From CADCVT01 sp035940955 (GTDB lineage Bacteria > Actinomycetota > Thermoleophilia > Solirubrobacterales > Solirubrobacteraceae): a stretch of DNA of 64,000 nucleotides. A model generated the notes under the pieces. The model did not search any database and was not told where the DNA came from. It saw only the letters and a list, made by a program, of their open reading frames with translations. The position numbers and the translations under genes are program-made. Shown in pieces: positions 47,259 through 55,555 of the stretch. Positions within the stretch are counted from its first letter, which is position 1; each line of letters starts with the position of its first letter. The stretch lies in assembly GCA_035940955.1 (NCBI GenBank), contig DASZEJ010000160.1, forward strand, positions 8,281-72,280, given 5' to 3'.

Positions 47259-48633
47259 CGCCGTAGAACTCGGCCTCCTGCCGGCCGAGCTCGGTCACCG
47301 GCGGGTCGCCGTACACCCACTCCCGCGCGATCCGGTGCCAGTTGTTGCGCGCCCGCAGCTGGCTGAGCACCGCGAGCGTCAGCCCCTCCAGCCGCCGGCC
47401 GAAGAGGTGGTCGGCCGGCACGCTCTCGTGGCGCATCTGCCCGTACCACTGCGACCGCGGGTCCGACATGTCGATCATCACCTGCGTCGCGATCTCCGGG
47501 GTCAGCTCGACCTCCTCGTCGAGCGTGTACCACCACGTCAGGTCGCGGAACTGGGCGAGCACCTTCTCGGGGTCGGCGCCGTCGCGGCTGCGGATGAACC
47601 CCGCGTCGACGAGCGCGTCGAGCAGCTCCTCGGCGCGCTGCTCGATCCCCGCGCGGCCGATGCGCAGCTCGGTCTCGGCGACGTCCTTCGGGATGCGCTT
47701 GAAGAGGCCGAAGTCGATGAACGCCATCCGCCCGTCGTCGAGCAGCAGCGAGTTGCCGGGGTGCGGGTCGCCGGAGAACTGGCGGTGGCGGTACATCGTC
47801 CCGTAGTAGAAGCGGTAGATGATCTCGCCGATCCGGTTGCGCTCGTCCTGCGGCAGCTGCTTGAGCTCCTCGAACCCGCGGCCGTCAACGAACTCGGTCA
47901 CGACGACCTTCTCGTGCGACAGCGACGTGACGACGTCCGGGACGTAGATGAACGGGTGGCCGCGGAAGATGCGCGCGAGCGTGCGCTGGTTCGACGCCTC
48001 GAGCTCGTAGTCGAGCTCCTCGTGGATGCGCTCGCGGATCTCCTCCGCCATCGCCTGCACGTCCAGGCCCGGGAAGACCGACTTGAGCACGCGCAGGATC
48101 ACGCCCAGGTTCTGCATGTCGGCGCGGACCGCGGCCGCGACGCCCGGGTACTGCACCTTGACCGCGACGTGGCGGCCGTCGTGCATCGTCGCCTTGTAGA
48201 CCTGGCCGATCGACGCGGCGGCGATCGGCACGGGGTCGAACGTCGCGAAGACCTCGTCCAGCCTGTCGCCGTACTCGGACTCGAGGACGCGCTTCATGTC
48301 CTTGAACGAGACCTTGGGCGCGGCGTCGCGCAGCTCGGCGAGCTTGCGCTGGAACTCCTCGCGGTACGGCTCGGGCACCAGGCCGACGTCCAGGAAGGAG
48401 AGCACCTGGCCGATCTTCATCGCGGCGCCCTTCATCGTCCCCAGCACCGCGACGATCTGCTCGGCGGCCTCGATCTGCCGGCGCTCGAGCGCCGCGACCG
48501 ACCGCTCGTCGGACCGCGCGACGTTCGCGGCGCGGGTGCCGAGCTGCTTGGCGGCCTGGCCGGCCGCCAGCCGGCCGACGGTGCTCAGCCGCCGCAGGCG
48601 GGAGGTCGGGATCGGGTCCTTCTCACGCGCCAC
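47227..48633 (-). CDS. ABC1/UbiB-family atypical kinase
   Basis: 468 residues. The family's KxGQ motif is in GAAMKIGQVLSFLD. AAASIGQVYKATMHDGRHVA is the Ala-rich nucleotide loop, VAVKVQYPG the ATP lysine, DPHPGNSLLL the catalytic loop and FIDFGLFKRI the metal-binding DFG. Members regulate quinone or lipid metabolism, probably as ATPases at the membrane. An actinobacterial form without C-terminal TM helices is likely. Start overlaps the end of the MBL gene by 11 nt, so both are co-transcribed. The 3' end overlaps pyk. Confidence 0.9.
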   Translation of the reverse strand: MAREKDPIPTSRLRRLSTVGRLAAGQAAKQLGTRAANVARSDERSVAALERRQIEAAEQIVAVLGTMKGAAMKIGQVLSFLDVGLVPEPYREEFQRKLAELRDAAPKVSFKDMKRVLESEYGDRLDEVFATFDPVPIAAASIGQVYKATMHDGRHVAVKVQYPGVAAAVRADMQNLGVILRVLKSVFPGLDVQAMAEEIRERIHEELDYELEASNQRTLARIFRGHPFIYVPDVVTSLSHEKVVVTEFVDGRGFEELKQLPQDERNRIGEIIYRFYYGTMYRHRQFSGDPHPGNSLLLDDGRMAFIDFGLFKRIPKDVAETELRIGRAGIEQRAEELLDALVDAGFIRSRDGADPEKVLAQFRDLTWWYTLDEEVELTPEIATQVMIDMSDPRSQWYGQMRHESVPADHLFGRRLEGLTLAVLSQLRARNNWHRIAREWVYGDPPVTELGRQEAEFYGARAPAPGTAR

Positions 48634-49366
48634 CGCGCTCGACCACCGATCCCGGGACGATGTCGTCGCGCCCGTCCCGCCAGCGGATCCACGCCTTGTG
48701 GCCGCCGTCGTAGTCCGGGCCGAGCAGGACGAGCGTCGCCGGCTCGCCGAAGACGGTGCACGGCTCGTCGCCCTCCTCGTCGACCCCCCGCCACAGGCGG
48801 ATGAACGGGTTGTGCTCGTACTCGTCGGCGAGCGTGGTGGGATCGGTGTGGCCGGGGCGGACCTGGAGGCCGCGGTCGAGCCCCATGAGCGTGTCCATGA
48901 TCGAGGACCTGAGGTCGGCGTACGTCCCGTGCTCCGGGCCGCGCACGCCGCCGACCGAGTTCTTGAAGAGCGTGTCGCCGACGAACACGTCGCCGTCGGC
49001 GACGAGCGCGACCATGCCCTGCGTGTGGCCGGGCGTGTGGATCGCCTGCACCTCCAGGCCGCCGGCGTGGATCGGCTGGCCGGGCTCGATCGTCCCCGTG
49101 ACGCCCTCGACCAGGTGCGCCTCGGCCTGGTGGATCAGCACCTCGATCGCGGGGTGCGCCTCGAGGATCTTCGGCAGCTCGACGACGTGGTCGTGGTGGT
49201 GGTGGGTGAGCAGCACGTGCGACGGCACGATGCGGTGCCGCTCGGCCGCCTGGAGCAGCGGCTCGACCGGCCCGCCCGCGTCGACGAAGAACGCGTGGCC
49301 CCGCCCGTCGCCGACGAGGTACGTGTTCGACAGCCACTCCTCGGTCATGCTCCGCTTGAGGATCAC
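48623..49366 (-). CDS. Glyoxalase II-like metallo-beta-lactamase hydrolase
   Basis: 247 residues. Zinc motif LLTHHHHDHVVELP (HHHHDH), His in IHTPGHTQGMVALV, Asp in FVGDTLFKNS and His in VRPGHTDPTTLA, the complete binuclear set of glyoxalase II and related thioester hydrolases. A C-terminal addition of about 60 residues (LVLLGPDYDGGHKAWIRWRD) is not standard glyoxalase II. GTG start 8 nt behind TAGGAT. The divergent gene 20 nt away is a glyoxalase I with all metal ligands, so the pair may form a methylglyoxal-detoxifying unit, though these bacteria would use mycothiol or another thiol rather than glutathione. Confidence 0.85.
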   Translation of the reverse strand: MILKRSMTEEWLSNTYLVGDGRGHAFFVDAGGPVEPLLQAAERHRIVPSHVLLTHHHHDHVVELPKILEAHPAIEVLIHQAEAHLVEGVTGTIEPGQPIHAGGLEVQAIHTPGHTQGMVALVADGDVFVGDTLFKNSVGGVRGPEHGTYADLRSSIMDTLMGLDRGLQVRPGHTDPTTLADEYEHNPFIRLWRGVDEEGDEPCTVFGEPATLVLLGPDYDGGHKAWIRWRDGRDDIVPGSVVERGGA

Positions 49367-49386
49367 GATCGGCGATCCTAGTCCGC

Positions 49387-49761
49387 ATGGAGCTGATCCA
49401 CACCTGCTATCGCATAGGCGACATCGACCGCAGCGTCGCCTTCTACCGCGCGCTCGGGTTCGAAGAGGCCGGCCGGATGCCGATCCGCGACGAGGCGATC
49501 AACGTCTTCATGGGCCTCCCGGGCGACGGGCCGCGCCTGGAGCTGACGTACAACCACGGCGTCGACTCCTACGAGCTGGGCACCGGCTACAACCACATCG
49601 CGGTGACGGTCGACGACCTCGACGCGAAACTTGGCGCGCTGGCCGCCCAGGGGATCGAGCCGGAGAAGCCGCCGTACCGCGTGAGCGAGGGCGGCTCGCG
49701 GATCTGCTTCGTGCGCGACCCGGACGGCTACCGGATCGAGCTGATCGAGCGGCGCGCGTAG
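49387..49761 (+). CDS. Glyoxalase I (lactoylglutathione lyase-like VOC protein)
   Basis: 124 residues, one VOC module pair, the length of E. coli GloA. The four metal ligands are recognisable at the E. coli positions: His in MELIHTCYRIGDI, Glu in LELTYNHGVD, His in GTGYNHIAVTV and Glu in DGYRIELIER. It isomerises the hemithioacetal of methylglyoxal to a lactoyl-thioester. Actinobacteria generally lack glutathione, so the thiol partner is probably mycothiol or similar. Divergent from the glyoxalase II-like gene across 20 nt. Confidence 0.9.
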   Translation: MELIHTCYRIGDIDRSVAFYRALGFEEAGRMPIRDEAINVFMGLPGDGPRLELTYNHGVDSYELGTGYNHIAVTVDDLDAKLGALAAQGIEPEKPPYRVSEGGSRICFVRDPDGYRIELIERRA

Positions 49762-49792
49762 ATCGCGTCCGCGCTGCCGGGGCGGCCGGCCG

Positions 49793-51823
49793 CTACCGCG
49801 CCTGGGCCGCGTCGCAGCCCACGTAGTGGATCTCGCCGATGTAGAGCAGCGCGTCGCCGCGACCGGTGCGCATGACGCGGTCGCCGCCGCGGGCGCGCAG
49901 CCAGCGCTGCTCGCCGGGGCGCAGCCGCCCGCGGTCGCCGGCCAGCGCGTAGCCCACCGGGACGGCCTGCGCGTCCGGGTTGAGGAGCTCGACGTCGAGG
50001 CAGTGGTCGGTCAGCGCGTCGTTGAGCGCGACGATGCGGGCCCACGTCTCGACCGCGCCGTCGTCCGCCGCGCCGCGCACCACCGCCGCCGCGCGCGGCC
50101 GCTCGTCGACGAACCGCTCGACCCGCATCGGCGCCCCGAACCCCGTCGGGCGGGCGTACGGGGTCGCCGCGAAGACCAGCGGCCGGTAGCCGGCATGCCC
50201 GGCGACGAACGGCGGGACGCCGCGCTCGCGCTCTAGCCGGCCGTGCTCGCCGAGGAAGTCGCGGTAGTCGGGGCGCCACTCGCCGCAGCAGACCGAGGCG
50301 TTGAAGTGGACGGTCGCCGTCGTGCGGGTGTTGCGGTCCGCCGCGTTGACGCCCCACTGGTAGTTCCAGAACACGGCGTCCTCCCCGCCGGTGGCGCGAT
50401 CGACCCACGCCACGGCGTCGAGGTCGCCGGGCGCCGTCGCCGGCTCGTACTTGCGCAGGGTGTAGACGCCCGACACCGCGCCGACCGCGAGCAGCGCCGC
50501 GACGGCGCCGGCCGCCACCGGCCGCCAGGCGGCGCCCGCCGCCACCGCCACCGCGAGCGCGACCATGCCGACCGCCGCGATCGTGACCATCTGGTCGTCG
50601 CCGGGCAGCGCCACGGTCAGCCGGCCCAGGACGACCTTCGAGACGAAGAGCTGGGCGGGCGAGAAGAAGTAGCTGAGGGGCTCGGCGTGCTCCTCGATCG
50701 CCTGCGTGGCGATGGCGCGCGCGGCGAGCGCGCCGACCGCGGCGGTGCCGAGGGCCCACGCCTCGCGCCGGAACAGCGCCGCCCCGGCGGCGACGACCGG
50801 CAGCGCCGCCAGCGGCGCCGGGTAGCGCTCCTGCTGCTCGGCGCCGGCGGTGCCGCTGACGTAGACGTAGAGCAGGAACGTCGCGACCGCGATCAGCGCG
50901 AACGCGCCGGCCTCGACGCTCGCCGGACGGGCGATCTGGCGCAGCGCCCACGCCCCGCCCAGCGGCACGGCCAGGAAGCCGGTGGCGATGGCGAGCACCG
51001 CGGTGGTCCAGGCGAGCGACGGCCACAGCCGGTCGAGCGGAAGCGCGATGTTCGCCGCGTTCTCGTACGCCTCGCCGGCCAGGTCGCCGGGCCCGATCGC
51101 CGCGACGGCGATCGCGCCGACCAGCGCGACCCCGAGGATCAGCGGGTTGCGGCGCGCCGCGCGGGCGGGCAGGCGCCGCAACGGCTCGCCCGGCGGCCGC
51201 GTCCACCACGCCGCCGCGACGGCGGCCAGCACCGGCCCGAGGAAGAACGCGGCGTGGCTGACGCGGGCAGTGACCATCAGCGCCGCCACGGCGACGGCGG
51301 CGGCCTCCGTCGCGAGCGACGGACGGACCACCGCCCGCCAGCCCGCCCACACGAACGCCACCGTCAGCGGCGCCGCGAGCGTCACGTTGAGCATCGTCGC
51401 CCCGAAGACCATCCACGGCCCCGTGACGGCCGCGGCGGCCAGCGCGGCGGACGGCCAGCGCGGGACCTCGAGGCCGCGCAGCAGCGCGTACGCCGGGACC
51501 GCGACGAGCGCGTAGGCCAGCGCCAGCAGCGTCCGGCTCGCGCGCAGCTCGTCGGGCGCCGAGCCGGTGAGGGCGGCCGGCAGCGCGAGCAGGACCGACG
51601 TCAGCCGCTCGGGGCCGCGGAAGAGGCCGCCGCCGCTCGCTGCGAAGATCTCCGCGGGGTCGGCGACCATCGCCCGCGCGGAGACGACGTTGGCGAACTC
51701 GTCGTTGAGGAAGCTCGTCGTCTCGAGCGCGTAGGTCAGGACGTACGCGGCGGCGCCCGCGACCGCCAGCCCGAGCGCCAGGAGGGGAGCATGTCCGGCG
51801 AGGCGCCGGCGCGCAGCGCTCAT
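49793..51823 (-). CDS. Large polytopic membrane protein, GT-C/PMT-like
   Basis: 676 residues with about 11-13 hydrophobic helices in the first 490 residues (LLALGLAVAGAAAYVLTYAL, ALAAAAVTGPWMVFGATMLN) and a 190-residue soluble outer domain at the C-terminus. The first outer loop has SFLNDEFANVVSARAM, where an acidic pair sits as in lipid-dependent glycosyltransferases (GT-C, ArnT/PMT type). No exact family. The protein at 11975-13651 has a similar plan but little sequence likeness. Probably decorates a surface polymer. Stands alone on the minus strand, after a strong hairpin. Confidence 0.68.
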   Translation of the reverse strand: MSAARRRLAGHAPLLALGLAVAGAAAYVLTYALETTSFLNDEFANVVSARAMVADPAEIFAASGGGLFRGPERLTSVLLALPAALTGSAPDELRASRTLLALAYALVAVPAYALLRGLEVPRWPSAALAAAAVTGPWMVFGATMLNVTLAAPLTVAFVWAGWRAVVRPSLATEAAAVAVAALMVTARVSHAAFFLGPVLAAVAAAWWTRPPGEPLRRLPARAARRNPLILGVALVGAIAVAAIGPGDLAGEAYENAANIALPLDRLWPSLAWTTAVLAIATGFLAVPLGGAWALRQIARPASVEAGAFALIAVATFLLYVYVSGTAGAEQQERYPAPLAALPVVAAGAALFRREAWALGTAAVGALAARAIATQAIEEHAEPLSYFFSPAQLFVSKVVLGRLTVALPGDDQMVTIAAVGMVALAVAVAAGAAWRPVAAGAVAALLAVGAVSGVYTLRKYEPATAPGDLDAVAWVDRATGGEDAVFWNYQWGVNAADRNTRTTATVHFNASVCCGEWRPDYRDFLGEHGRLERERGVPPFVAGHAGYRPLVFAATPYARPTGFGAPMRVERFVDERPRAAAVVRGAADDGAVETWARIVALNDALTDHCLDVELLNPDAQAVPVGYALAGDRGRLRPGEQRWLRARGGDRVMRTGRGDALLYIGEIHYVGCDAAQAR

Positions 51824-51850
51824 CGGCCTCGCCGGGGCGGCCTCAGCACG

Positions 51851-51888
51851 CGCCGCCCTCGCCGCGTGCGGCGGCGGCGAGGGCGGCG
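51851..51888. terminator. 15-bp perfect hairpin
   Basis: CGCCGCCCTCGCCGC (51851-51865) pairs perfectly with 51874-51888 around an 8-nt loop. It lies between the rhodanese gene and the large membrane-protein gene, both on the minus strand, and insulates the second from the first. Confidence 0.5.
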
Positions 51889-51909
51889 GTGTGGGAAAAT
51901 ACGGCTAGC

Positions 51910-51937
51910 GCTTCACGACAGCGCATCGCCGTGAAGC
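51910..51937 (-). terminator. Intrinsic terminator of the rhodanese gene
   Basis: GCTTCACG (51910-51917) pairs with CGTGAAGC (51930-51937) around 12 nt, directly against the rhodanese stop codon at 51938. Read leftwards, TATTTT follows about 10 nt later, a weak U-tract. Confidence 0.5.
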
Positions 51938-52282
51938 CTACCCAGCGGCGACGGCCCCGCGCTCGAGCGGCAGCCCGGCCTCCTCCCAGTCCTGCTTGCC
52001 CGCCTCGTAGCGGCGCACGTTCGTGTAGCCGAGCTTCGCCAGCTTCGCGGCGACGACGCCGGAGTTGGCGCACGAGGTGTTCGAGCAGTACGTCACGACC
52101 ATCGCGTCGCGGTCCGGGAGGACCTCCGCCGCGCGCTCCTCGACGTCGTCCATCCCGAGGTGGACGGCGCCGGGCAGGTGGCCCTGCTCGAAGTGCTCGG
52201 GGCGCAGCGTCTCGACGACGACGACGTCCGAGCGCTCCTCGAGCGCCTTCTGCAGCTCCTCGCGGTCGATGTTGGTGACCAT
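51938..52282 (-). CDS. Single-domain rhodanese-like sulfurtransferase
   Basis: 114 residues, one rhodanese domain. The active-site loop YCSNTSCANSGVVAAKLAKL carries the catalytic Cys (CSNTSC), and EHFEQGHLPGAVHLG is the conserved substrate-side motif. Start ATG at 52282 with AAAGGA about 12 nt upstream; an ATG at 52294 is also in frame. Promoter TTGCAA-16-TATACT reads through a set of dyads shared with the divergent MarR gene. Such pairs often respond to sulfide, persulfide or oxidised thiols, so the MarR protein may sense reactive sulfur. This role is an inference. Confidence 0.87.
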   Translation of the reverse strand: MVTNIDREELQKALEERSDVVVVETLRPEHFEQGHLPGAVHLGMDDVEERAAEVLPDRDAMVVTYCSNTSCANSGVVAAKLAKLGYTNVRRYEAGKQDWEEAGLPLERGAVAAG

Positions 52283-52382
52283 GGGATCGACCATCCTTTC
52301 TGTGGTTGCGTGTGCAACTGCTGTGCGTGCAGCAGTATAGGTGCGTCTGCATCTATTGCAAGCGCAGGTACGCTCCGCCGCG
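52283..52382. promoter_or_regulatory. Rhodanese/MarR intergenic operator cluster
   Basis: 100 nt with three clear dyads: TTGC-4-GCAA at 52306-52317, ACTGCTG-6-CAGCAGT at 52317-52336, and ATAGGTGC-4-GCATCTAT at 52337-52356 (7 of 8 bp). A fourth partial TTGC-4-GCA copy is at 52356-52366. Leftward promoter: -35 TTGCAA (52361-52356), 16 nt, -10 TATACT (52339-52334), so the third dyad fills its spacer. Rightward -10 TACGCT (52369-52374) is 8 nt from the MarR ATG. Confidence 0.65.
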
Positions 52383-52826
52383 ATGGCGCGCATCGACGAC
52401 GAGGTGCTGGGGGCCTGGCGCGCGTTCCTGAACGCGCACGCGCACGCGACGCGCGCGATCAACCGCGACCTCGCCGCCGCCGGGCTGCCCGACCTCAGCT
52501 GGTACGACCTGCTGTGGGCGCTCTACCGCCAGCCCGACCGGCGGCTGCGCGTCAACGAGCTGGCGCGCGAGGTCGTGCTGTCGGCCACGGCGATGAGCCG
52601 GTTCGTGGACCGGGTCGAGGCGGCGGGCTACGTGCGGCGCGAGCCGGACCCGGACGACCGGCGGGCGCTCAAGGTGGCGCTGACCGACGCGGGCGTCGAC
52701 GCGCTGCGCGCGATCTGGCCGGTCTACGAGCGCGGGATCGAGCGGCACTTCGCCCCCGCGCTGGGCGGCTCGGCCGGGCGCGTGCGCAGGATCCTCGAGC
52801 GGGTCTCGGAGTCGGCGCGTGGCTGA
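52383..52826 (+). CDS. MarR-family transcriptional regulator
   Basis: 147 residues with the MarR winged helix: LSWYDLLWALYRQPDRRLRV, NELAREVVLSATAMSRFVDR (recognition helix) and the wing EAAGYVRREPDPDDRRALKV with the DxRA motif. No Cys in the recognition region stands out as a redox switch. ATG 8 nt behind TACGCT, leaderless. Divergent from the rhodanese gene across a 100-nt region full of dyads, so it likely controls both. Its stop overlaps the exopolyphosphatase GTG by 8 nt. Confidence 0.9.
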   Translation: MARIDDEVLGAWRAFLNAHAHATRAINRDLAAAGLPDLSWYDLLWALYRQPDRRLRVNELAREVVLSATAMSRFVDRVEAAGYVRREPDPDDRRALKVALTDAGVDALRAIWPVYERGIERHFAPALGGSAGRVRRILERVSESARG

Positions 52827-54321
52827 CCGGCGGATCGCGGTCGCCGACCTGGGGTCGAACTCGTTCCGGATGGTCGTGTTCGCGTCGGGCGACGGGTGGT
52901 GGAAGCGCGCGGACGAGATCTACGAGGCGGTGCGGGTCGGCGAGGGCGCGGAGCGGACCGGCGAGCTGGGCGAGGAGCCGATGACCCGGGCGCTCGCGAC
53001 GATCGAGCTGTTCGCGCACTTCGCGTCGGCGACCGGGCTCGACGAGATCCACCCCGTCGCGACGAGCGCGATCCGCGCCGCGGCGAACCGGGAGGCGTTC
53101 CTGGAGCGGGCGCGGCGGCACCTGCCCGTGCGCGTGCTGAGCGAGGAGGAGGAGGCGCGCTACGGCCACCTCGCCGCCGTCAACTCGACCTCGCTCGCCG
53201 ACGGCGCCGTGCTCGACCTCGGCGGCGGGTCGCTCCAGCTCGTCCGCGTGCGCGGCCGGCGGGCGGAGGCGGTGCGGTCGTGGCCGCTGGGCGCCGTGCG
53301 CATGACCGAGCGGTTCGTCCCGGGGCCGGGCCCGGCGACGGACGCGCAGCTCGACGCGCTGCGCTCCCACGTCGCCCGGGAGCTGGGGTCGGCCCCGTGG
53401 CTCGCCGGCGCCGGGCGGCTCGTCGCGATCGGCGGCACCGTGCGAAACCTCGCGGTCGCCGCGCAGATCGCCGCCGGCGTGCCGACGTTCGGCGTCCAGG
53501 GGTTCCGGCTCGAGCGGGGCGCGCTCGACGCGCTCGTCGAGCGCCTCGCCTGCCTCCCGGCCGCCAAGCGCGCGAAGAAGGTCCCGGGGATCAAGGCGGC
53601 GCGGGCCGACCTGATCCTCGCCGGGGCGGCGACGGTCCAGACCGTCATGCGGGCGGGCGGCTTCGACGCGCTCGAGGTGACCGAGGCGGGGCTGCGGGAG
53701 GGCGTGTTCTTCGAGCGCCACCTGGCGCCGGGCGGGCTGTTCGACGACGTGCGGCGCGCGAGCGTCCGCAACCTCGCGCTCCAGTACTCGGGCCACGAGC
53801 TGGCGCACGTCGAGCACGTCGCGCGGCTGGCGCTCGGGCTGTTCGACGACCTCGCGGGCGCCGGCGCGCACCCCGGCGACCCGGGCGAGCGCGAGCTCTT
53901 GTGGGCGGCGGCGATGCTCCACGACGTCGGCGTCGCGGTGGACTACGACGACCACCACAGGCACTCGCGGTACCTGATCCTCAACGCCGGGGTGCCCGGC
54001 TACAGCCAGCGCGAGATCGCGCTGATCGCCCAGATGGCGCGCTACCACCGCAAGGGGACGCCGTCGCTGGGCGACATGGCGCCGCTGGCGGTCGAGGGCG
54101 ACGGCGACCTGCTCGCGCGCTGCGCGACGCTCCTGCGCGTGGCCGAGCAGCTCGACCGCAGCCGCGACCAGCTCGTCCGCGCGGCGCACGTCCGCCTGGC
54201 GGGCGGGACCGTCGAGCTGGAGCTGGAGGGCGGCGGCGACGTGTCGCTCGCCCGCTGGGCGGCCCGGCGCCAGGCGGAGCTGTTCGAGCGAACGTTCGCG
54301 CGGTCGCTCGCGGTGCGCTGA
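52819..54321 (+). CDS. Ppx/GppA-family exopolyphosphatase with HD-like C-terminal domain
   Basis: 500 residues. The actin-like ATPase N-terminal half has VADLGSNSFRMVVFASGDG, PVATSAIRAAANREAF, VLSEEEEARYGHLAA and DLGGGSLQLVRVRG, as in Ppx. The C-terminal half has an HD-type helix set (ALQYSGHELAHVEHVARLAL, MLHDVGVAVDYDDHHRHSRY), the extra domain of long Ppx enzymes. It hydrolyses polyphosphate or pppGpp. GTG overlaps the MarR stop, linking it to that regulator and the sulfur-sensing unit. Convergent with the small unknown gene downstream. Confidence 0.9.
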   Translation: MADRRIAVADLGSNSFRMVVFASGDGWWKRADEIYEAVRVGEGAERTGELGEEPMTRALATIELFAHFASATGLDEIHPVATSAIRAAANREAFLERARRHLPVRVLSEEEEARYGHLAAVNSTSLADGAVLDLGGGSLQLVRVRGRRAEAVRSWPLGAVRMTERFVPGPGPATDAQLDALRSHVARELGSAPWLAGAGRLVAIGGTVRNLAVAAQIAAGVPTFGVQGFRLERGALDALVERLACLPAAKRAKKVPGIKAARADLILAGAATVQTVMRAGGFDALEVTEAGLREGVFFERHLAPGGLFDDVRRASVRNLALQYSGHELAHVEHVARLALGLFDDLAGAGAHPGDPGERELLWAAAMLHDVGVAVDYDDHHRHSRYLILNAGVPGYSQREIALIAQMARYHRKGTPSLGDMAPLAVEGDGDLLARCATLLRVAEQLDRSRDQLVRAAHVRLAGGTVELELEGGGDVSLARWAARRQAELFERTFARSLAVR

Positions 54322-54349
54322 GCGGCCGCGGCGGGCGCGTCGCGCGCGC

Positions 54350-54670
54350 CTACTCCGCGCGCCCGGGCCCGACCGGGATCTCGACCGGCGTCGTGCCGAC
54401 GGCCTCGACCACGTCGGCCTCCTCGGCGTCCTCGACGTTCCCGTCGTGCTGGGCGTCGCACAGCACGCGGAAGTTGCCGGTCGTGCCGCCGTCGACGTGG
54501 ATGGTGATGCCGGGGAGCACCTCCTCGCCCTCGTCGAACCCGAGGCGCTCCATGTCGAAGTGCGCCAGCCCGATCCCGTACGCGTTGTGGTCGGGGTTCT
54601 CGCGGTCGTGGACGTTGACCGCGATGCGGAAGGCCTGGAGGTTCTTGGCGATCTTCGAGGTGTCGGCCAT
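54350..54670 (-). CDS. Small hypothetical protein, 106 aa
   Basis: Acidic, soluble. No family known. The core is KIAKNLQAFRIAVNVHDREN followed by DHNAYGIGLAHFDMERLGF and GITIHVDGGTTGNFRVLCDA, a beta-rich fold. Acidic tail (DGNVEDAEEADVVEAVG). ATG starts 3 nt after the stop of the panE-like gene, so it is the last gene of the AGPS/epimerase operon. A His-Asp pair (VHDREN) is no clear metal site. Confidence 0.65.
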   Translation of the reverse strand: MADTSKIAKNLQAFRIAVNVHDRENPDHNAYGIGLAHFDMERLGFDEGEEVLPGITIHVDGGTTGNFRVLCDAQHDGNVEDAEEADVVEAVGTTPVEIPVGPGRAE

Positions 54671-54673
54671 CGC

Positions 54674-55555
54674 TCAGGCGGCAGCGTACCGGCTGCGGAT
54701 GAGCGCCACGAGCTCCGCGACGGTCGGCGCCGGCACGCCGTGGCGGGCCGCCGCGCGCAGCACCGCGCCGGCGATCGCGTCCAGCTCGTGCGGCGCCCCG
54801 GCCTCGAGGTCGCGGTGCAGCGAGCTGGTGTGCTGCGGCCCCAGCTCCATCAGCTCCGCCAGGGTCCCGGCGGGGTCGACGGCCGCGCCCTCGGCCGCCG
54901 CGACCGCCGCGGTCTCGTCGACCGCGCCCTGCAGCCGCAGCCGCCAGGCCGGGTGCGCGCGGACCTCGCCGATCGGCGCGCCCGCCGCCGCGGTCGTGCA
55001 CGCCAGCGCGTTGAGGCGGACGAGCTTGCTCCACAGCACGTCGGCCTCTCGGGCGAGGGTCTTGGCCGGGATCTCGGCGGCCCGCAGCTGGTGGACGAAC
55101 GCGCGCACGTCGTCGCGCGCCGGCGCCAGCTCGACGCGGACCACCGGGCTCGTGTGGACGATCCGCCCGGGGCCGACGCGCTCGGCGGCGATGCGGATCG
55201 AGCCGGCCACGGCGCGGTCGCCGAAGCGCTCGCGCAGCGCGGCGAGGTGCTCGACGCCGTTGAGCAGCGGCACGACCAGCCCCGGGTCGGCGCGGACGCG
55301 GCGCAGCGCGGCGTCCAGCGCGGGCGCCTTCGTCGCGACGACCAGCACGTCGACCGGCAGCTCCAGCGCGGCGACGGCCCGCGGGTGGGCGGTGAACTCG
55401 CCGAGGCGGACGCTCTCGACCTCGATCCCGTCGCGGGCGATCGCCGCGGCGGTCGCGTCGCGCGCGACGACGGTGACGGGCACGCCGGAGCGGGCGAGCG
55501 CGCCCGCGACGAAGCCGCCGACCCCGCCGGGGCCGAGGACCGCGACGGAGGTCAC
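54674..55555 (-). CDS. Ketopantoate reductase family protein (PanE/ApbA-like)
   Basis: 293 residues with the ApbA layout: an NADPH Rossmann motif VAVLGPGGVGGFVAGALARS at the N-terminus, VLVVATKAPALDAAL, LVVPLLNGVEHLAALRE and the catalytic Lys in LWSKLVRLNALACTTAAAGA in the C-terminal helical domain. It would reduce a 2-keto-type acid; ketopantoate in pantothenate synthesis is the best-known case, but no panB or panC is near. GTG at 55555 overlaps the upstream stop. Co-transcribed with AGPS-like and epimerase-like genes. Confidence 0.83.
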   Translation of the reverse strand: MTSVAVLGPGGVGGFVAGALARSGVPVTVVARDATAAAIARDGIEVESVRLGEFTAHPRAVAALELPVDVLVVATKAPALDAALRRVRADPGLVVPLLNGVEHLAALRERFGDRAVAGSIRIAAERVGPGRIVHTSPVVRVELAPARDDVRAFVHQLRAAEIPAKTLAREADVLWSKLVRLNALACTTAAAGAPIGEVRAHPAWRLRLQGAVDETAAVAAAEGAAVDPAGTLAELMELGPQHTSSLHRDLEAGAPHELDAIAGAVLRAAARHGVPAPTVAELVALIRSRYAAA

